A DNA stretch of 64,000 bases, taken from Hypomesus transpacificus (lineage: Eukaryota; Chordata; Actinopteri; Osmeriformes; Osmeridae). Below, in pieces: positions 36,501 through 60,232 of the stretch (positions are counted from its first letter, which is position 1; the number at the start of each line of letters is the position of its first letter). The stretch lies in NCBI RefSeq assembly GCF_021917145.1, contig NC_061062.1, positions 10,221,199 through 10,285,198 of the forward strand. Reading direction: 5' to 3'. A program made the position numbers and the translations under genes. Below the pieces are notes generated by a model, which saw only the letters and a program-made list of their open reading frames with translations, was not told where the DNA came from and ran no database searches.

Positions 36501-37047
36501 TATGTTAACATTGTAACCAATTGATTCGTCTAAATGTAAACGGGGTGAACAAAAAATCCGAAAGATTAAACGGAATAAACTGTGAAATATTCAATTCCGT
36601 CCAGTTGCTTAGTATGGCTCTTTGCCCGGTTTTCCCCACGGTCCTGGCTGGGCGGCGGGCATCTCCCCAGCTGTCTCCGTATCTCCCCTCTGTCTATCCA
36701 TGAAGGGCGCCCTCCACTCTGCACAGCTGAGCCCACAACAGAAAGAAAAGATCCACTCCCAACCTGCTTGCTTCATATTGAACCATATTTTCTGACAGAA
36801 TCACTAAAGGTAGGCTATACATTTTAGTGTAAATAAACCACATTGGAGATACATGTAAAAAATAAAAAGTAAAGCCCCGTTTCTGTACATTTTTGAATGA
36901 TTCGGTCTACTATTGTCTTCAAGATAATCAGGGTCTGAAAAAGCCAATATCTCACCTAAAGCAGATGAAGTAGATCATCATAATTTACCAACCTTGTTCT
37001 GGGTCCCAATTTACTTGTTTCCGGGGGTTTTCTAATGGAAATTTCAT
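23616..37047 (-). CDS. kcnk10: Two-pore potassium channel TREK-2 (K2P10.1)
   Basis: Seven coding exons, in order: 37047-36993, 34166-33754, 27190-27073, 26188-26028, 25278-25086, 24878-24736, 24329-23616. They join in phase to 598 residues (human about 540). The channel passes background K+ current and is gated by stretch, lipids, heat and pH. Exon 1 ([18 protein letters not shown]) matches the human isoform with that N-terminus. TM1 is at about 98-118. The first filter is TIGYGN (196-198). The glycosylation sequon NSS precedes it. The second filter reads [11 protein letters not shown] (Ile308), where human has GFGD. The C-terminal [13 protein letters not shown] segment (proton, PIP2 and AKAP region) and [13 protein letters not shown] are conserved. 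The tail adds a Glu-rich stretch near its end. Alternative first exons known in human were not found. Confidence 0.92.
24330..27072. other. kcnk10 introns 3-6 and exons between
   Basis: The four 3' introns are short to moderate (406, 207, 749 and 884 bases from 3' to 5'). The intron between the last two exons has a purine/G-rich + strand block (24,597-24,660). Around 26,845-26,900 a 'tgcttttatccaaagcaac' segment is a remnant of the SINE/LINE-tail repeat seen again at 32,941. No other gene is visible. Confidence 0.5.
28578..28849. mobile_element. hAT-type MITE in kcnk10 intron 2
   Basis: A 272-bp element has termini CAGTGGTTCTCAAA and TTTGAGAACCCCTG, an inverted repeat with one mismatch in 14. 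It is flanked by ctgtacac (28570-28577) and ctgtactc (28850-28857), an 8-bp duplication matching at 7 positions. Subterminal 'ggtccgcg' motifs are typical of hAT MITEs. It has no coding capacity. Confidence 0.85.
29371..29419. repeat. (CT)n array in kcnk10 intron 2
   Basis: About 24 CT units, followed by degenerate CT sequence to about 29,455. In the kcnk10 pre-mRNA (- strand) this reads as (AG)n. Confidence 0.9.
30447..30514. repeat. (GA)n array in kcnk10 intron 2
   Basis: About 34 GA units on the + strand; in kcnk10 pre-mRNA it reads (UC)n, complementary to the (AG)n transcribed from 29,371-29,419. Confidence 0.9.
32941..33190 (-). mobile_element. SINE/LINE-tail interspersed repeat
   Basis: Begins with tacatttattcatttagcag and continues acacttttatccaaagagac. 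That is the reverse complement of the conserved tail (…ctttggataaaagcgtctgctaaatga…) of many teleost SINEs and their partner LINEs. The following ~200 bp also look like a fish interspersed repeat I have seen elsewhere but cannot name. The element reads 5' to 3' on the - strand; I see no clear B box within it. Confidence 0.55.
34167..36992. other. kcnk10 intron 1 (2.8 kb)
   Basis: Separates the short N-terminal exon from the TM1 exon. At about 34,265-34,455 there is a stretch resembling a repeat tail ('gaagacaaggaaaaactgcc', then 'ctttgggaggaac') seen in fish genomes; assignment is weak. No coding exon is recognised. Confidence 0.45.
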
Positions 37048-38774
37048 CGTTCTATTGTTCTTCTCAAAACACCAAGTGTTCAAAAACGTTAAATAGCTGA
37101 AAATCCTAATTCAACTATAGTACAGTAGCTTATACACTATCATATAAATACATTCACTCATATCTGGTTGTTTAGTGAATTGGAAAATTAAAAAATAAGG
37201 TAACCAGAAAGCGTTTTGTCCAGAGTCATGTATCCTTTTAAGAGTGCTTGACAAGGGCGCGTGGTGCAGGCTTGGACAAATTGTGCGCCTTTCACTGGAC
37301 TAGCACAATGTGGGACCACCCCTACACCCAACATCTCACACGTCAGTCCAGTCCACTTGGTGAGAGGTATCGAAATAGCGCCTAAGTGGTTCAGCAATGA
37401 ACTTTACACAAGAATGGTACAAACAAAGGGAACCTCCTTTCTCTTTCCCAGATTTATGGGCAACCAACAGAACCGAAAGGGGGGGGGGATGTCTCAATTG
37501 AGGCTTGTGGCGGTATGTGCCAGTAAGTCATAATTTAAACGAGTTTATATGTTTGGTTATGTAAATAGAATACTTACTAATGTGAAATGGTTTCGGTCCT
37601 CCTAATATTCACGATTCGGGAACCAGCATGTGCAGGCACATGGTGTGGTAGTGGGCGTCGTTAATAGCCTACATTCTGCGGTCGACGATTTAAGCCATTA
37701 CATCATCCGTCATCATACATAATATAGTAACTTGAATGCTATAGAGACAAGTCATCCCATCCCTCCGTTCTTGTCAAGTAAGCCTCAATCCGGTGAAGCC
37801 TGTTCTATATTTAGATCTTCTATTGCGTTGTTTTGGAAGCAGATATGCAAGCAGTGATGATTTAAGATTCTTAGTTTACGCCTAATTTGTATGCAGCTTT
37901 TGATAACCCCGTCTGCTTCATGAATACAATGTAAGACACCTCGACCGCAGTAGAACTGTAATGATGATGATACAACTTAATATAACTTTTCCTACATGCT
38001 AGATAGGCCTATTCAGTGTATGCAAGAACTTGAGATAGATTGATTGTGATCATATTCTACTTCATTGTAGGCCTACAATTCAGCTCAAAAAGCGGTTTAA
38101 TTAGCAAATTGCTCAAGGTGGATGAAGGCTTTATAAATAATACATCTGAGGAATGCCTCAGCCTATATCCAGCAGCAGCCTACCAATAAAATCACTGTAA
38201 TTATACTATAATTTCACGTTGCGTGAAAAAAGTTACGATTGTTTGATTGCAAACTACTCTGAAAATAGGAATATATATATTTTTAAATATTTGATCGACT
38301 GATGCCTATCTGAAAGCTCGGTCATGATTATGTTTTTGATTGGCCACATTTGCCACAATTCCAACAGTTACTGGATGCATGTATAATTCTTTAGGATGCT
38401 AGTTTTTTAGCAACTACACATTGATGTGAATTTAATGAGGCAAATCCTTCATGTAAACTAACATTTGCTCACGATAAGAGTTAGTATTCAATGCTTTGCG
38501 GGATCTTTCCTTCAGGACCATGGACAGATACTTCAGATGCCACCTTTTGTAATATTGAAAAACTGTGCGTAGAGCGTAATGACGCTGACATAGCAACCAA
38601 GCATGGCGACGGACAGGCGTCCTGATCTTGCTGCTGGAGATATTATTAGCAAGTTTGCTGACTAATTAACTCCAGACAGTGATACAACATTTGAACCAAC
38701 ATTAGCAAGCTACCTAGCATTTTTTCAAACACCTATGTGTTGGACGACGGAGCATGGGATACGTTGCCTGTATT
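37048..38774. other. Divergent intergenic region kcnk10 / spata7
   Basis: This 1.7-kb interval separates two genes transcribed away from each other and should hold both promoters. Near 38,585-38,600 'ctgacatagcaacc' resembles half of an RFX X-box, a site common upstream of ciliary genes such as spata7. Downstream, 38,800-39,000 (spata7 intron 1) is rich in GCTAGC palindromes. Confidence 0.45.
38603..38665 (+). other. Possible upstream ORF of spata7
   Basis: An ATG in a strong context (aagcATGG) opens a 20-codon frame ending in TAA, 109 bases before the spata7 start codon. If transcription begins upstream of it, this would be a uORF reducing spata7 translation. The transcription start is unknown. 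Confidence 0.3.
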
Positions 38775-41700
38775 ATGGATTCAAAAAGAGGTGTGTAGGT
38801 AGCAGCCATAGCTTGACTTCTGTAGCAAGATGGCTAGCTACTGTAGCTAAACCACTTAGCGTTAGCTAGCCAGTTAGCTAGCCAAGCTTGAGGTAGTTTT
38901 TTTCTGCGTTTTTCAACTGGCCATTTGCATTTAGTTCGTGTTTAGCTATTCTTATATAGGCAATTAACAGTAACGGTTAAAGCTAGCTAGCGACCTATCT
39001 TTACACGCACGTTTAGTTTAAGTTACTTTTTATCCTAGGCAGCTACTGTACTGTAGACTAGCATGTTAATTCTGTTTCTAAATTGTTTTATTGACAGTAA
39101 ATGCATGGCCTGTTCCAGTAAACCAAAGTGCTCCACGAGGGGAGATGATTTTGAAAAGCAGTCGTGAGTAGTTGGACAGTTTTATCAGATTTGAAATGTC
39201 AGTTAGTAGCCAAGTTAGCTAGTTCTTTTTACTCTATGTGAAGTTTTGCTGAACTCAACAATATCCATGTTTGTGTTGTGTCTAGCTTTCTGTCCTCGGT
39301 CATCGAGCAGACTCACTCAGTATATTATTCAAGACCACATGGTTTCTCATTATAAAAAGGTTTACTCAGCTAAAGGTACGTGATGGAGTTTGAAGGTTGT
39401 ATTATAGATGCATAAACATGGCATTGGACTAGATTTTTTCTGTGGCAACTTGCTATTTAGAAATTGTCGTATTTCCCGGTCTCCTACAGCTGCTATTGAT
39501 GCCTCTGTTCCTAAAAGCATGTTACACAGTGTTAAATGTAAGTAGCAAATATCACAAATGTTATACTTTATACTTAAAACAACACTCCTCCCAGTATGTT
39601 TACCACACAGAGATACTGCATACTCACCGATAGGCTAATCATCTCAGTGCTCATTGTATGATTTCCTAGACCATGACCAGTTGCGGCGAGACCAGTTGAT
39701 GAGAGAAGGTTCCAGGTGTGAGCGGCGTCCCCAGTCAGCTCATTCTCTGTCCCAGAGGAGCAGCAGGACTGGCACCAGAGCTTCCTGTGTGTCCCAAAAC
39801 GCCCAGGTAAGACATCATCGCACCATCACCTATTATATATTTTTAATGGATTGCGTAAATACTGTGATATCAAATGTGGATTTATCTCTTTTAATCAAAC
39901 TGTCACTTTAACTACAGAGTAAAAACACTAAATAGTAAAAAAAATCCTAATCATGATATTGATTTATATTATCGTTGTTTTCAGGGCAGAAGGTCTGTTC
40001 AAGGACAAGAGAGTGCCTACTTTTGTCTTGAAAGCTCCAGCCCAAGGCTCAACACGTCTTTCCATGCCAAGCAGATAGTCTATCCATCCCACTCATCTTT
40101 TGGGCCCGGTAGCCCCTCACAGAATGTGTACTCTGCATCTGAGATCAGCTACAGGGGCCCCAATTCTCCGAGGCAGCACTCTGCTCACTATGGCACCTCA
40201 ACTGGCACACAGAGTGGCTACAAGGCTTTCCAGGACCCTGCGCAAAAAACCTACAGTGGTGACTTGCTTCAAAAGCATGCCCATCATTTTACCCAGGACA
40301 AGCCTTTTACTCCCAGGACCTTGAAGTCAGACAGCAGGTCCCATATGTCACAGTATCGCTACTACACCCCCCCTCGGAGGAAAACCAGCCAGAACAGCAC
40401 TGGCCCCCAAATGATACGGCAGGAGACATATCACGGAAGGTAGAAAGAACCGTTCAGATTCAAAATGAGTTTCTGTCTGCATGTTTGAAAAGGTCAATAT
40501 GTGTGAACATGAGTGAGATGGAGGGGGTGTGTGTGTGTGTGGTGTGGTGTGTGTGGGGGGGGGGGGGGTGTAAAGAAATGTCATATTTAAAGAGAAGTTA
40601 ATTAGATGAACATGGCATTCAAGAGTGCACAACAGGTGTGCCCTGACTGAGTCCAGTTTGTTCTTCCTGCAGCACACATGCACACAAGGACTTCTTATCA
40701 ACTGACTTGGATGATCCACCTCAGGTAAGTTCTGCAGCACCCAAAATTGAAGTCAACTGTTTATATGGCACACATAGTCTTGTAGCCTATACATGAAGGA
40801 GTCTTGCACCGAGAGGTAGGCAAACAGTATGCCATACTAATACACTATCCAGTATCCAGTGTTGGCTGGATTGGAGAGCTGAACCAGATAATTAATGAAA
40901 AGAATGACATTCAAGGACTTACACAAATGACACACAATGCAAAATCAGCAAAAGTTTTGAGTTTATTTTAAGCGGTGTTCTGCTACAGAGATAATAGACA
41001 CACTGTAGTGGTTGGTTAGCCTAAGGATACAGCAAGTGTGATTGATTGCCTGGCGATATCCAGGTCTTGCCATGGGGTAATGATATAAGAAGATGTATAC
41101 GGCTGCAGTATCAATCATACTGGCAGACTGGTTTGGCTGGTTTGAGAGATGAACAGCATCCAATAAAATACTCTCTCAGATTGGAAAAGTCTGCGCTTCA
41201 AGGTCAAGGATTTCAAAGTGATTAATATTGCAGGACAAAGTAAACAACTCTGTTGTAATAAGAGTCATAAAACATGGACATGCTGATACAGAGTGAACAA
41301 TTATGTATTGAATATTCAGTACATCTTTATTCCATTTCTTGTTTCCTGTTTTGACAGGGATTCTGTGCTGAACGTGAGTGGTCAGATGATGACTCCCACG
41401 CATTCGATCCCTCAGCATTTGGACACCAAAACAAAGAGTTCAAAAGCCGAAACAGTGATCTTCATCTTTCTTCCTACAGGTAATATTTATCCTATAGCCT
41501 CAAACTACATCACAAAAATGTGGCAATAGCTTTTAAATGTTGCATATTTTGTGAAACCAAGTATTTTTGTCGCTTCTAGAGTTTCACCAGAAGGAATGAA
41601 GTCTCCAATCCTGAAGAGAGTGTCTGCCGAGTATGTTTTTCTGTCAGGTTGACATGATCAGACTCTTTTAAAGCTTTTATGAATAAACATGTTGATGCTA

Positions 41701-42992
41701 ACACGTTAGAATAACACACATAAATGCTACATGTAGGATCACTATTAACTGCAACTAGATTCTCTGCAAAGTCACTTTATCTCTCAACAGGGAGGAGGAA
41801 TTGATGTACCTTGAATTTATCGCCGATGTAACAAACGAGATCTTGTCTCGGGGACTCTACTCTGACAGGTATGTCACTTTTATATGAACTGTTTTCTCTG
41901 GACATCCAAGACCTTGCAGGGCCATCTGCAGTCAACACTGCATCCCCTGTTCATGTCAGGCCATAAATCCAGATGGTGGCCTTGATGAAAGTCCTAAGAA
42001 TACTGCCTTATCATCGCATAATAGGTATTTAAACACCAGCCAGGGGTATGACAATGTTACTTAATGGTGTTTTTTATGTCCCTGTTCCCTCAACAAGGGT
42101 CCTAGAGCGAGTGTTTGAACGCCACGTTGAAATAAATAAACTGCGACTAGACGAGGTGAGTATGTATTAGTTCAGGTTTCAAGTTTATTTGCCTTTTGCA
42201 ACCAGGACATGGCCCATTGGAATTAATGGTTCTGTTCCTCTTGAAAATCCCCATCAGTTTAACCAAAGTCCTATTTTGTGGTTCTAAGAGACATCTTTGA
42301 GTCCCTTTTTATATAGTTTGTGTAGATGCTTCCTTTTCTATCAAAAAATAGTCGAGCGTTATTGCTTGTGTAGCAAGTCTTAAGCATTCAGTGAGCACCT
42401 GATCATATTGTCACTGCGTTTCTTTTTAAAGGATAAAATGCGCCACCTACTGGAAGTATTGCAGAACGACCTGCAGAGTCCAGCCAACACTCCCACCTGT
42501 AGCACAGAGCCTAAGAGTAGCGAGCACAACCTGTTGCATCACTGGCACCGTAAGAGCCCGGACACAGAAGTGAGCTTTGACACCAAAGAAGACACTGATA
42601 CTTTACCCTATGCATCATTTAATGAGGGACACCACGAGAAGCCGGACAGATCCCTTCCCCTTTCTATGTCAACACCCCTCCATAGAATCTCTCCGGAGAG
42701 GACTGGAGATTGCTCTTCAGAGGAAGCTGTACAGGAGCCGGATGAGCAGCACAATAACAAACAAGAACATGAATCATCGCTGGCTGAAGAGGCCAGTCAC
42801 TCTTTAACCAATAATGAGGACCATATCTCCCAAAATCCAGCCGTTCATGATGATGGAGTTTCTAGAGAGCTGGAGGAACTTGGCAGAAACATTGCAGAGT
42901 CACTGTGTGTGACCAGTAATTCAAATAATGACTCACAGGACGTCACAGAACCTGCTAACAAAGTACCCTCTCTCAGTGATGATGACTTTTGA
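38775..42992 (+). CDS. spata7: Spermatogenesis-associated protein 7 (ciliary)
   Basis: Twelve coding exons: 38775-38790, 39098-39163, 39286-39375, 39490-39537, 39670-39806, 39985-40439, 40673-40724, 41358-41479, 41580-41630, 41791-41868, 42098-42155, 42432-42992. They join in phase to 577 residues (human 599). In mammals SPATA7 organises the photoreceptor connecting cilium with RPGRIP1, and its loss causes retinal dystrophy. Matches to human: short first exon MDSKRG (human MDGSRR), 'RLTQYIIQDHMVSHYKKVYS', 'FTPRTLKSD' with SQYRYYTP in exon 6, EEELMYLEFIADVT in exon 10, RVLERVFERH in exon 11 and DKMRHLLEVL in exon 12. The C-terminal exon is acidic and poorly conserved. No membrane segment is seen. 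Confidence 0.93.
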
Positions 42993-43430
42993 AGATATTT
43001 TTGATAGTTGATGTTGCTTAAGGAGACTTGTTACAACTTATATATTCAGAAATTTAAATTTACAGTGTACTTACTGTTCATATTGTGGAATGCCCACCCC
43101 CTGCCAAGGTGGAGTTAGTTCTAGGCACTGCATTGCATTGGAGATTAATACAGTCTTAGCTATTTACCAATAAGTATACCAATAGTCAGAACCAGAAATA
43201 GATTGTTGTACTCTACTGATCAATGTGTTGCTCACGTGTGTAGTGGCCTATTTGTTTTTTGTTTTTAAGTAGCATCAGTGATCGCATGTTAGTTTTACAC
43301 TCTCAGGACACTTACAGAATGTCATGCATTTTTGGAGGAAACAGGCTTTTTGTTCTCATTTAATGCACTGTAGTCTTTAACCTGTATCTTACTATGACTG
43401 TGACTGATAACTATATTTTCAATTTTTACA

Positions 43431-43436
43431 ATTAAA
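43431..43436 (+). terminator. ATTAAA poly(A) signal for spata7
   Basis: The common variant ATTAAA lies about 440 bases after the stop codon, within AT-rich sequence; the best poly(A) signal I see downstream of spata7. Confidence 0.5.
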
Positions 43437-43672
43437 TGTTTGTTATCCGCTGATTTCTACAATACATTTGTACATAAATTGTATGCATGTGCATGGCCTA
43501 GTTCTGCCACAATTGCACATAACACAAAATGAAAATACATTTTTGTGGAGCGCAACTTTATTTGGAGCTTCTGGGACACCTTTTAGCCCTTACCCGTATT
43601 CATTTGTGGCTAGACATAATTGAGTGAAAATGCATTGCTAATTTTGGAGGCTACCCCTGCCCTGGAGGCTGC

Positions 43673-43701
43673 GTCGGAGCCCTTCACCGGTGGGCTCCGA
43701 C
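43673..43701. other. GC-rich perfect hairpin
   Basis: GTCGGAGCCC and GGGCTCCGAC form a perfect 10-bp stem around a 9-base loop (ttcaccggt). It stands out in AT-rich DNA, about 240 bases beyond the spata7 poly(A) signal. Function unknown. Confidence 0.55.
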
Positions 43702-45533
43702 CCAATGTAATCCCTAGTTGGTAAAAACAGGGACTCCTCCGTTGAAGTAAAGTAACTGGATTTCGCTGGGACGTCCTGTAATGAAGACCTTCAAGTGAGA
43801 ATTAAATATTTGTAAAATAAATGTAACACGCAAAGCACTGCAGTAGATCAGCATAACACAGCTGTCCTCTTTCTGATATTTTCCCTGCCTGACATTCCAG
43901 CTGTCTGATGTCATAGCCTCAAAAAGAAATCCGCTATGTATCACGCCGCTGTTAAAGAACTACAAAACATTACAAAATAATCAAACCAAAGACTTGCTCA
44001 TTGATCGTTGAAATAAATATTGTAACTATACGTTATAAAAAATATATATGATTTCCTGATTATGGGCTATGTTGATCTGCAAACGTTTTGGGAAAAGTGG
44101 TAGAATGTAGACCCGCGGATGTAGGGATCCACTTGTTGCTGTAGTCTCGGCAGGAAGTGAAGCACGTTGGTTGTGTTGGTTAGATTTCGGATCGGATTTA
44201 GGCATGGAGTCGTACTTTCCAAGTTTGAAACCCAACATGTAGTGTTAGACCTTTCAGAGGAAACTAGTATTGATGGTCGCAAGGGATTACACAAATATGA
44301 AACTGATTTATTTGCCTTTGACAGGTATGATCATGTAGAGGAAAACTTTCCCAGCGATATTGATGATGCTTGCTTTCTGATTCTGGGCAAACGCCGAGCT
44401 TGCACTTGGCTTGCAGCTAGCTAGCGTAGCTAGTTTACTAGCCGACGCAGTTCAGCAGTTGATATTTAGGCTTCGAGCACTGGAATTTTTTTCTCTCCAA
44501 AAAAGCTCTTATTAGAGTGTTGCTGTACTGGACATGTTCTGGAATCGTGTGTTTTACATGCTGTACTGTATATGTTAATGGTGAATATGAAACTGTAAGT
44601 TATAACATTAGCATATAGCGCCAAATAATTGAATACGTTGGCTAGAATGTTACAGTAATTTACGACTTGTTGCACCAAGCATGTGTTAAGGAACTGTGGT
44701 AGTAAATGAGTCTGTTGAATCCATACCCACTGGCTGAAGAACTATACTGATAGTTATCTACTGAAGAGTTTGTGCTTATTGCTGATCCCAATCTGTTACT
44801 CCTTCTATTGCATGTGGGACAGCCGTTAAAGATAAACACGACCTCAGCAGGAGGCAGTTTTTTCATTGTAAAACCATTTAGCAATGCCTTATTTTTGTTT
44901 AGTAATATAACAGTATAAAATGTCCATGTATTGAGTGCAGTGAGGCAGTGTCCGTACATCGTATTTGTAACGTTAATGGTTAGCTACTAATCTGCACAAC
45001 TATTTACACATTGACAACTAAATGAAGACTATGAGTTAGTTAGCAAGCTAGATGTTACTATGGTATGGAGGAGCTCATGACGTCTCTGACACTAGTGACT
45101 TCTGTTAGAAAGAAGATGCTCCACATTTTAAGAGGCTTACCGTAACTAATAAGTTCAAGGGTTTCCTAGAGCACATCTAAGCAGGACGCAGCAAGCTAGT
45201 ACTAGTATTTAGGCCAGTGTGGTTTTGTACAGTTGTGATGACTGTGCTGTGGTCGTGATTAGACAATAGATTGCCTGAACACAACACAGAATTGGCTGCA
45301 GGCCCCTGCCATCAACAATTAGGCATTTGTCATCTCTGTAAGATGAACTGGGCTGTCAAAAATTAGCGTCTGGTTTAGTCTGCCATAACGTTATTTCTGT
45401 CTTCTCCAACAGGTATGCATGTTCCTGAATTGTGGATGGCCTCACATCCAGTCACTCTGTGAAGGGGCAGCTGGACAAGTAGCCTATTTCTGGACTCTTA
45501 AAGGAAGGGCCTGCCTGCACAAGGATCTTAAAC

Positions 45534-57513
<11,980 letters not shown>

Positions 57514-60232
57514 GCCTCAATCCTTTGCCATCACCACAGCCATTCAGAGGACTACTGGCCAACCGGTTTCTTCCAGCCTCCTGCCAAACTGCAGAGCAAT
57601 GGAGAAACTGCAACCGGTGGATCCAACATGGCTGCTGCTGCTGGCTGGGTTCTGGACGACCCTTTCTTTCAGTATTAACCAAGGCACAATGACGGAGCCT
57701 GGATGGAGAGAGGAGAAGCAGCATTGTTACCTGAGGAAAGGAGAAAATGGTGGTGCCTCTCAATAACAGTATTATTATAACAGAGATTTCGCTGTGGGTT
57801 ATTACACTACACAATGACTACATATAAAACTCAGCACTTTTACAGTACTTTACTGTATATAGCGAAACCATGTTAAATCTGCAGTTAATTCTATATTATG
57901 ATTACTGTGTATCATAAGCAATTTTTAAGATCTATTTTTACCATTTTATTATATGGTTTCTTTTTAGACAAATGTGTTAATTTGATGTTGAGGGTTTTGA
58001 TTATGAAGGACATTGTTTGATTTCTGAAGAGTTACTGCTATTGTTGGACTACCGATGTTTTATGACCTGACTGGAATATGGGAACGTGACAAAACACTTC
58101 TCGGTTTGTGATGAATCTCTTGTGTTCGTCACACGGTGGAAGAAGTGTTGAAACATTGCCAAGCTTTCTTGAGAGCTCTTGAGCCTATTTTGTTTGCTCG
58201 TACATATGTGAATTTTACACCAATTTTTTACACAACAAAATTGTATCTAAAACACTTAAGACATACATAATTGATATGCATAAAGGAGATTTCAAGTTTG
58301 ACCAACTTGAGCCCTCACTCTGATTAGCATCATAACACCAAAGGAAACCAGAGTATGGATGGTGTGATAGAGATGTGCTCCATTTAATCATATCACTGAA
58401 GGGTTCCATGTTTTGACAAGTTAATGGTGGAGATAGTGTGGTGCCAGAGACCTAGCTGTACTAAATCACCAAAGAGTCTACTTCCCCATCAGACTAGGAG
58501 CAAAACCCAAAACTCTTGCACAACCCATGTGGACTTCCATTGTTACAAATGAAAAAGCTAAATAAATAACTTATTATTTTAATTTTCATGAAAGTTCGTA
58601 TGTTTCCTGCATAGGTGACATTTAGGCTTATTTTATGTTTTGGCGTGCGTGCGTCTGAAAAGAAATTAAACACAAAGTACAGTGTTTCAGACTACTGGCT
58701 ATATAGCCTATTGCTACGTGCAATGCTTCGTATGTAATGTGACGCACGTCTCAAACCCATTCTTCATGTGATCGACTGGCAGTAATGCAATGTGTCAGCC
58801 ACAGTCGGCCCGGTTCTCAAATGGCAACACTTTCCCAGCGCCTTCTTACGAAGAGGCCAAACTAAAATAAACACCTGTGCAGCACTGCATACCAGTCAGC
58901 AGCCAAGATTAAATCGAGACAAGGCCAGTGAAAGATACTGGAAAAAATGTAGGAGCTACATACGAAACATCTGAAACTCGTCAATCCCGTGCATGTTTAC
59001 CGTCATGGTGTTTGTGGCGTATTTAACTGACCAGTATGCTCATTACTAGTGTGAAGTGGTATGTTTCAGGGCTTTACCACCATACAATTTATAGTCTGTG
59101 ATAGGGTCGTGGCAGATATGGCAACACTGTTCGTGGCTACAGTGCATGCCTGCCTCGTTCTCACCAAGGTGAGAGCTTCAGCCACGTTGTGCGATAGAGA
59201 CACATCCTGTTGTTAAACGACCAAGTTCCCTTAAGAGGATGTTAGTTGTTGAATGGTGTGTGAGGGTTGTAACTATACATATTATTGAACACTGCTTCAC
59301 AATAAAATAAAAGGACAAAAAAAGAAGAAAACAAGCAGCCCAGCTCTTGGAGATGTTTGCTTATAGGTTTATCCACCAGCTAATTATTTGATTCAACGCA
59401 CCTAAAGCTGGATTGGTTGGGATGACACCTAGCTCTCTGGGGCGTCCCTGGCCTAAATGATTCTATAGGGCCCATAAGTGCAATGTTAGATGCGTTATAT
59501 AATTCTTACTAATAGCCTAACATTGCATGTCTGACCTGACCGAGTAGTCTTTGTTTTTGTTTCACTTAAATGTGTTGGACCTGACAATTTCTTACTTCAT
59601 GTAATTAATCACAATCCTGGAATCGTGTAGACGTTCACTGAACAGCTCTGGCCAAGGGGTTCGAAGGCCCCCTTTTTGAACGTAGGCGGCAGGCCAATAC
59701 AATTTCGAGTCCGTTATACTTTGATTTCTTTTTTTTTTTTATTCTTTTAATCAGATTATGCGAGTCATAAAGTAAAATTACTACATAATAGTATTTTAGT
59801 GAGTGACACATTTGGCAAAATCTGTCACGGTGTACCCTATTTAAAATGATCAGCTCTAAACTCGTTTGCAATTGTAAAATCTAATCCGACGAGCAAAGGT
59901 GGTAGTCCATTGCTCCGGTAGGCTACGTATCTGCTGATAACACATAGTTGACGGTTTGGCTTCAGGAAAACATGCGAGGGAATTAAGCCCTCTAGAATGA
60001 GATATCTATGCTTAGTGTGTTTATACTGCCACCCATTGGGCAATTGTGAAATAACATGGCACGTACACATTCCAACACCGAGACCGCAACATATATAACT
60101 GCATTTTAGCAATGTTTAATAACCACACTAAATGTCTCTGAAGTCACTGGCTTGGAAGAATGAATCAAGAGCTACTGTTTGCATGGTTAAATACGGAAAC
60201 ACTCAGAAGGACTAGTCAGCGGGGCAATTAGT
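57514..60232. other. ptpn21 3' UTR and intergenic region
   Basis: The first ~1.07 kb is likely ptpn21 3' UTR, AT-rich with several ATTTA-like stretches. From 58,590 to 60,232 no gene is recognised. An ATTAAA on the - strand at 60,115-60,120 may end the next gene, which is transcribed toward ptpn21. Confidence 0.5.
58561..58566 (+). terminator. AATAAA poly(A) signal for ptpn21
   Basis: Canonical AATAAA about 1,050 bases after the stop codon, followed by a T-rich region. Confidence 0.55.

Larger units (their letters stand above)
42993..45412. other. spata7 3' UTR and ptpn21 upstream region
   Basis: Begins with about 440 bases of likely spata7 3' UTR. A GC-rich hairpin at 43,673-43,701 is listed separately. 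A mildly GC-enriched block at 44,105-44,420, with an ETS-like caggaagtg at 44,150, may be the ptpn21 promoter and non-coding first exon, because the exon carrying the ptpn21 start has an acceptor (cttctccaacag) ending at 45412. No other gene is recognised. Confidence 0.45.
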
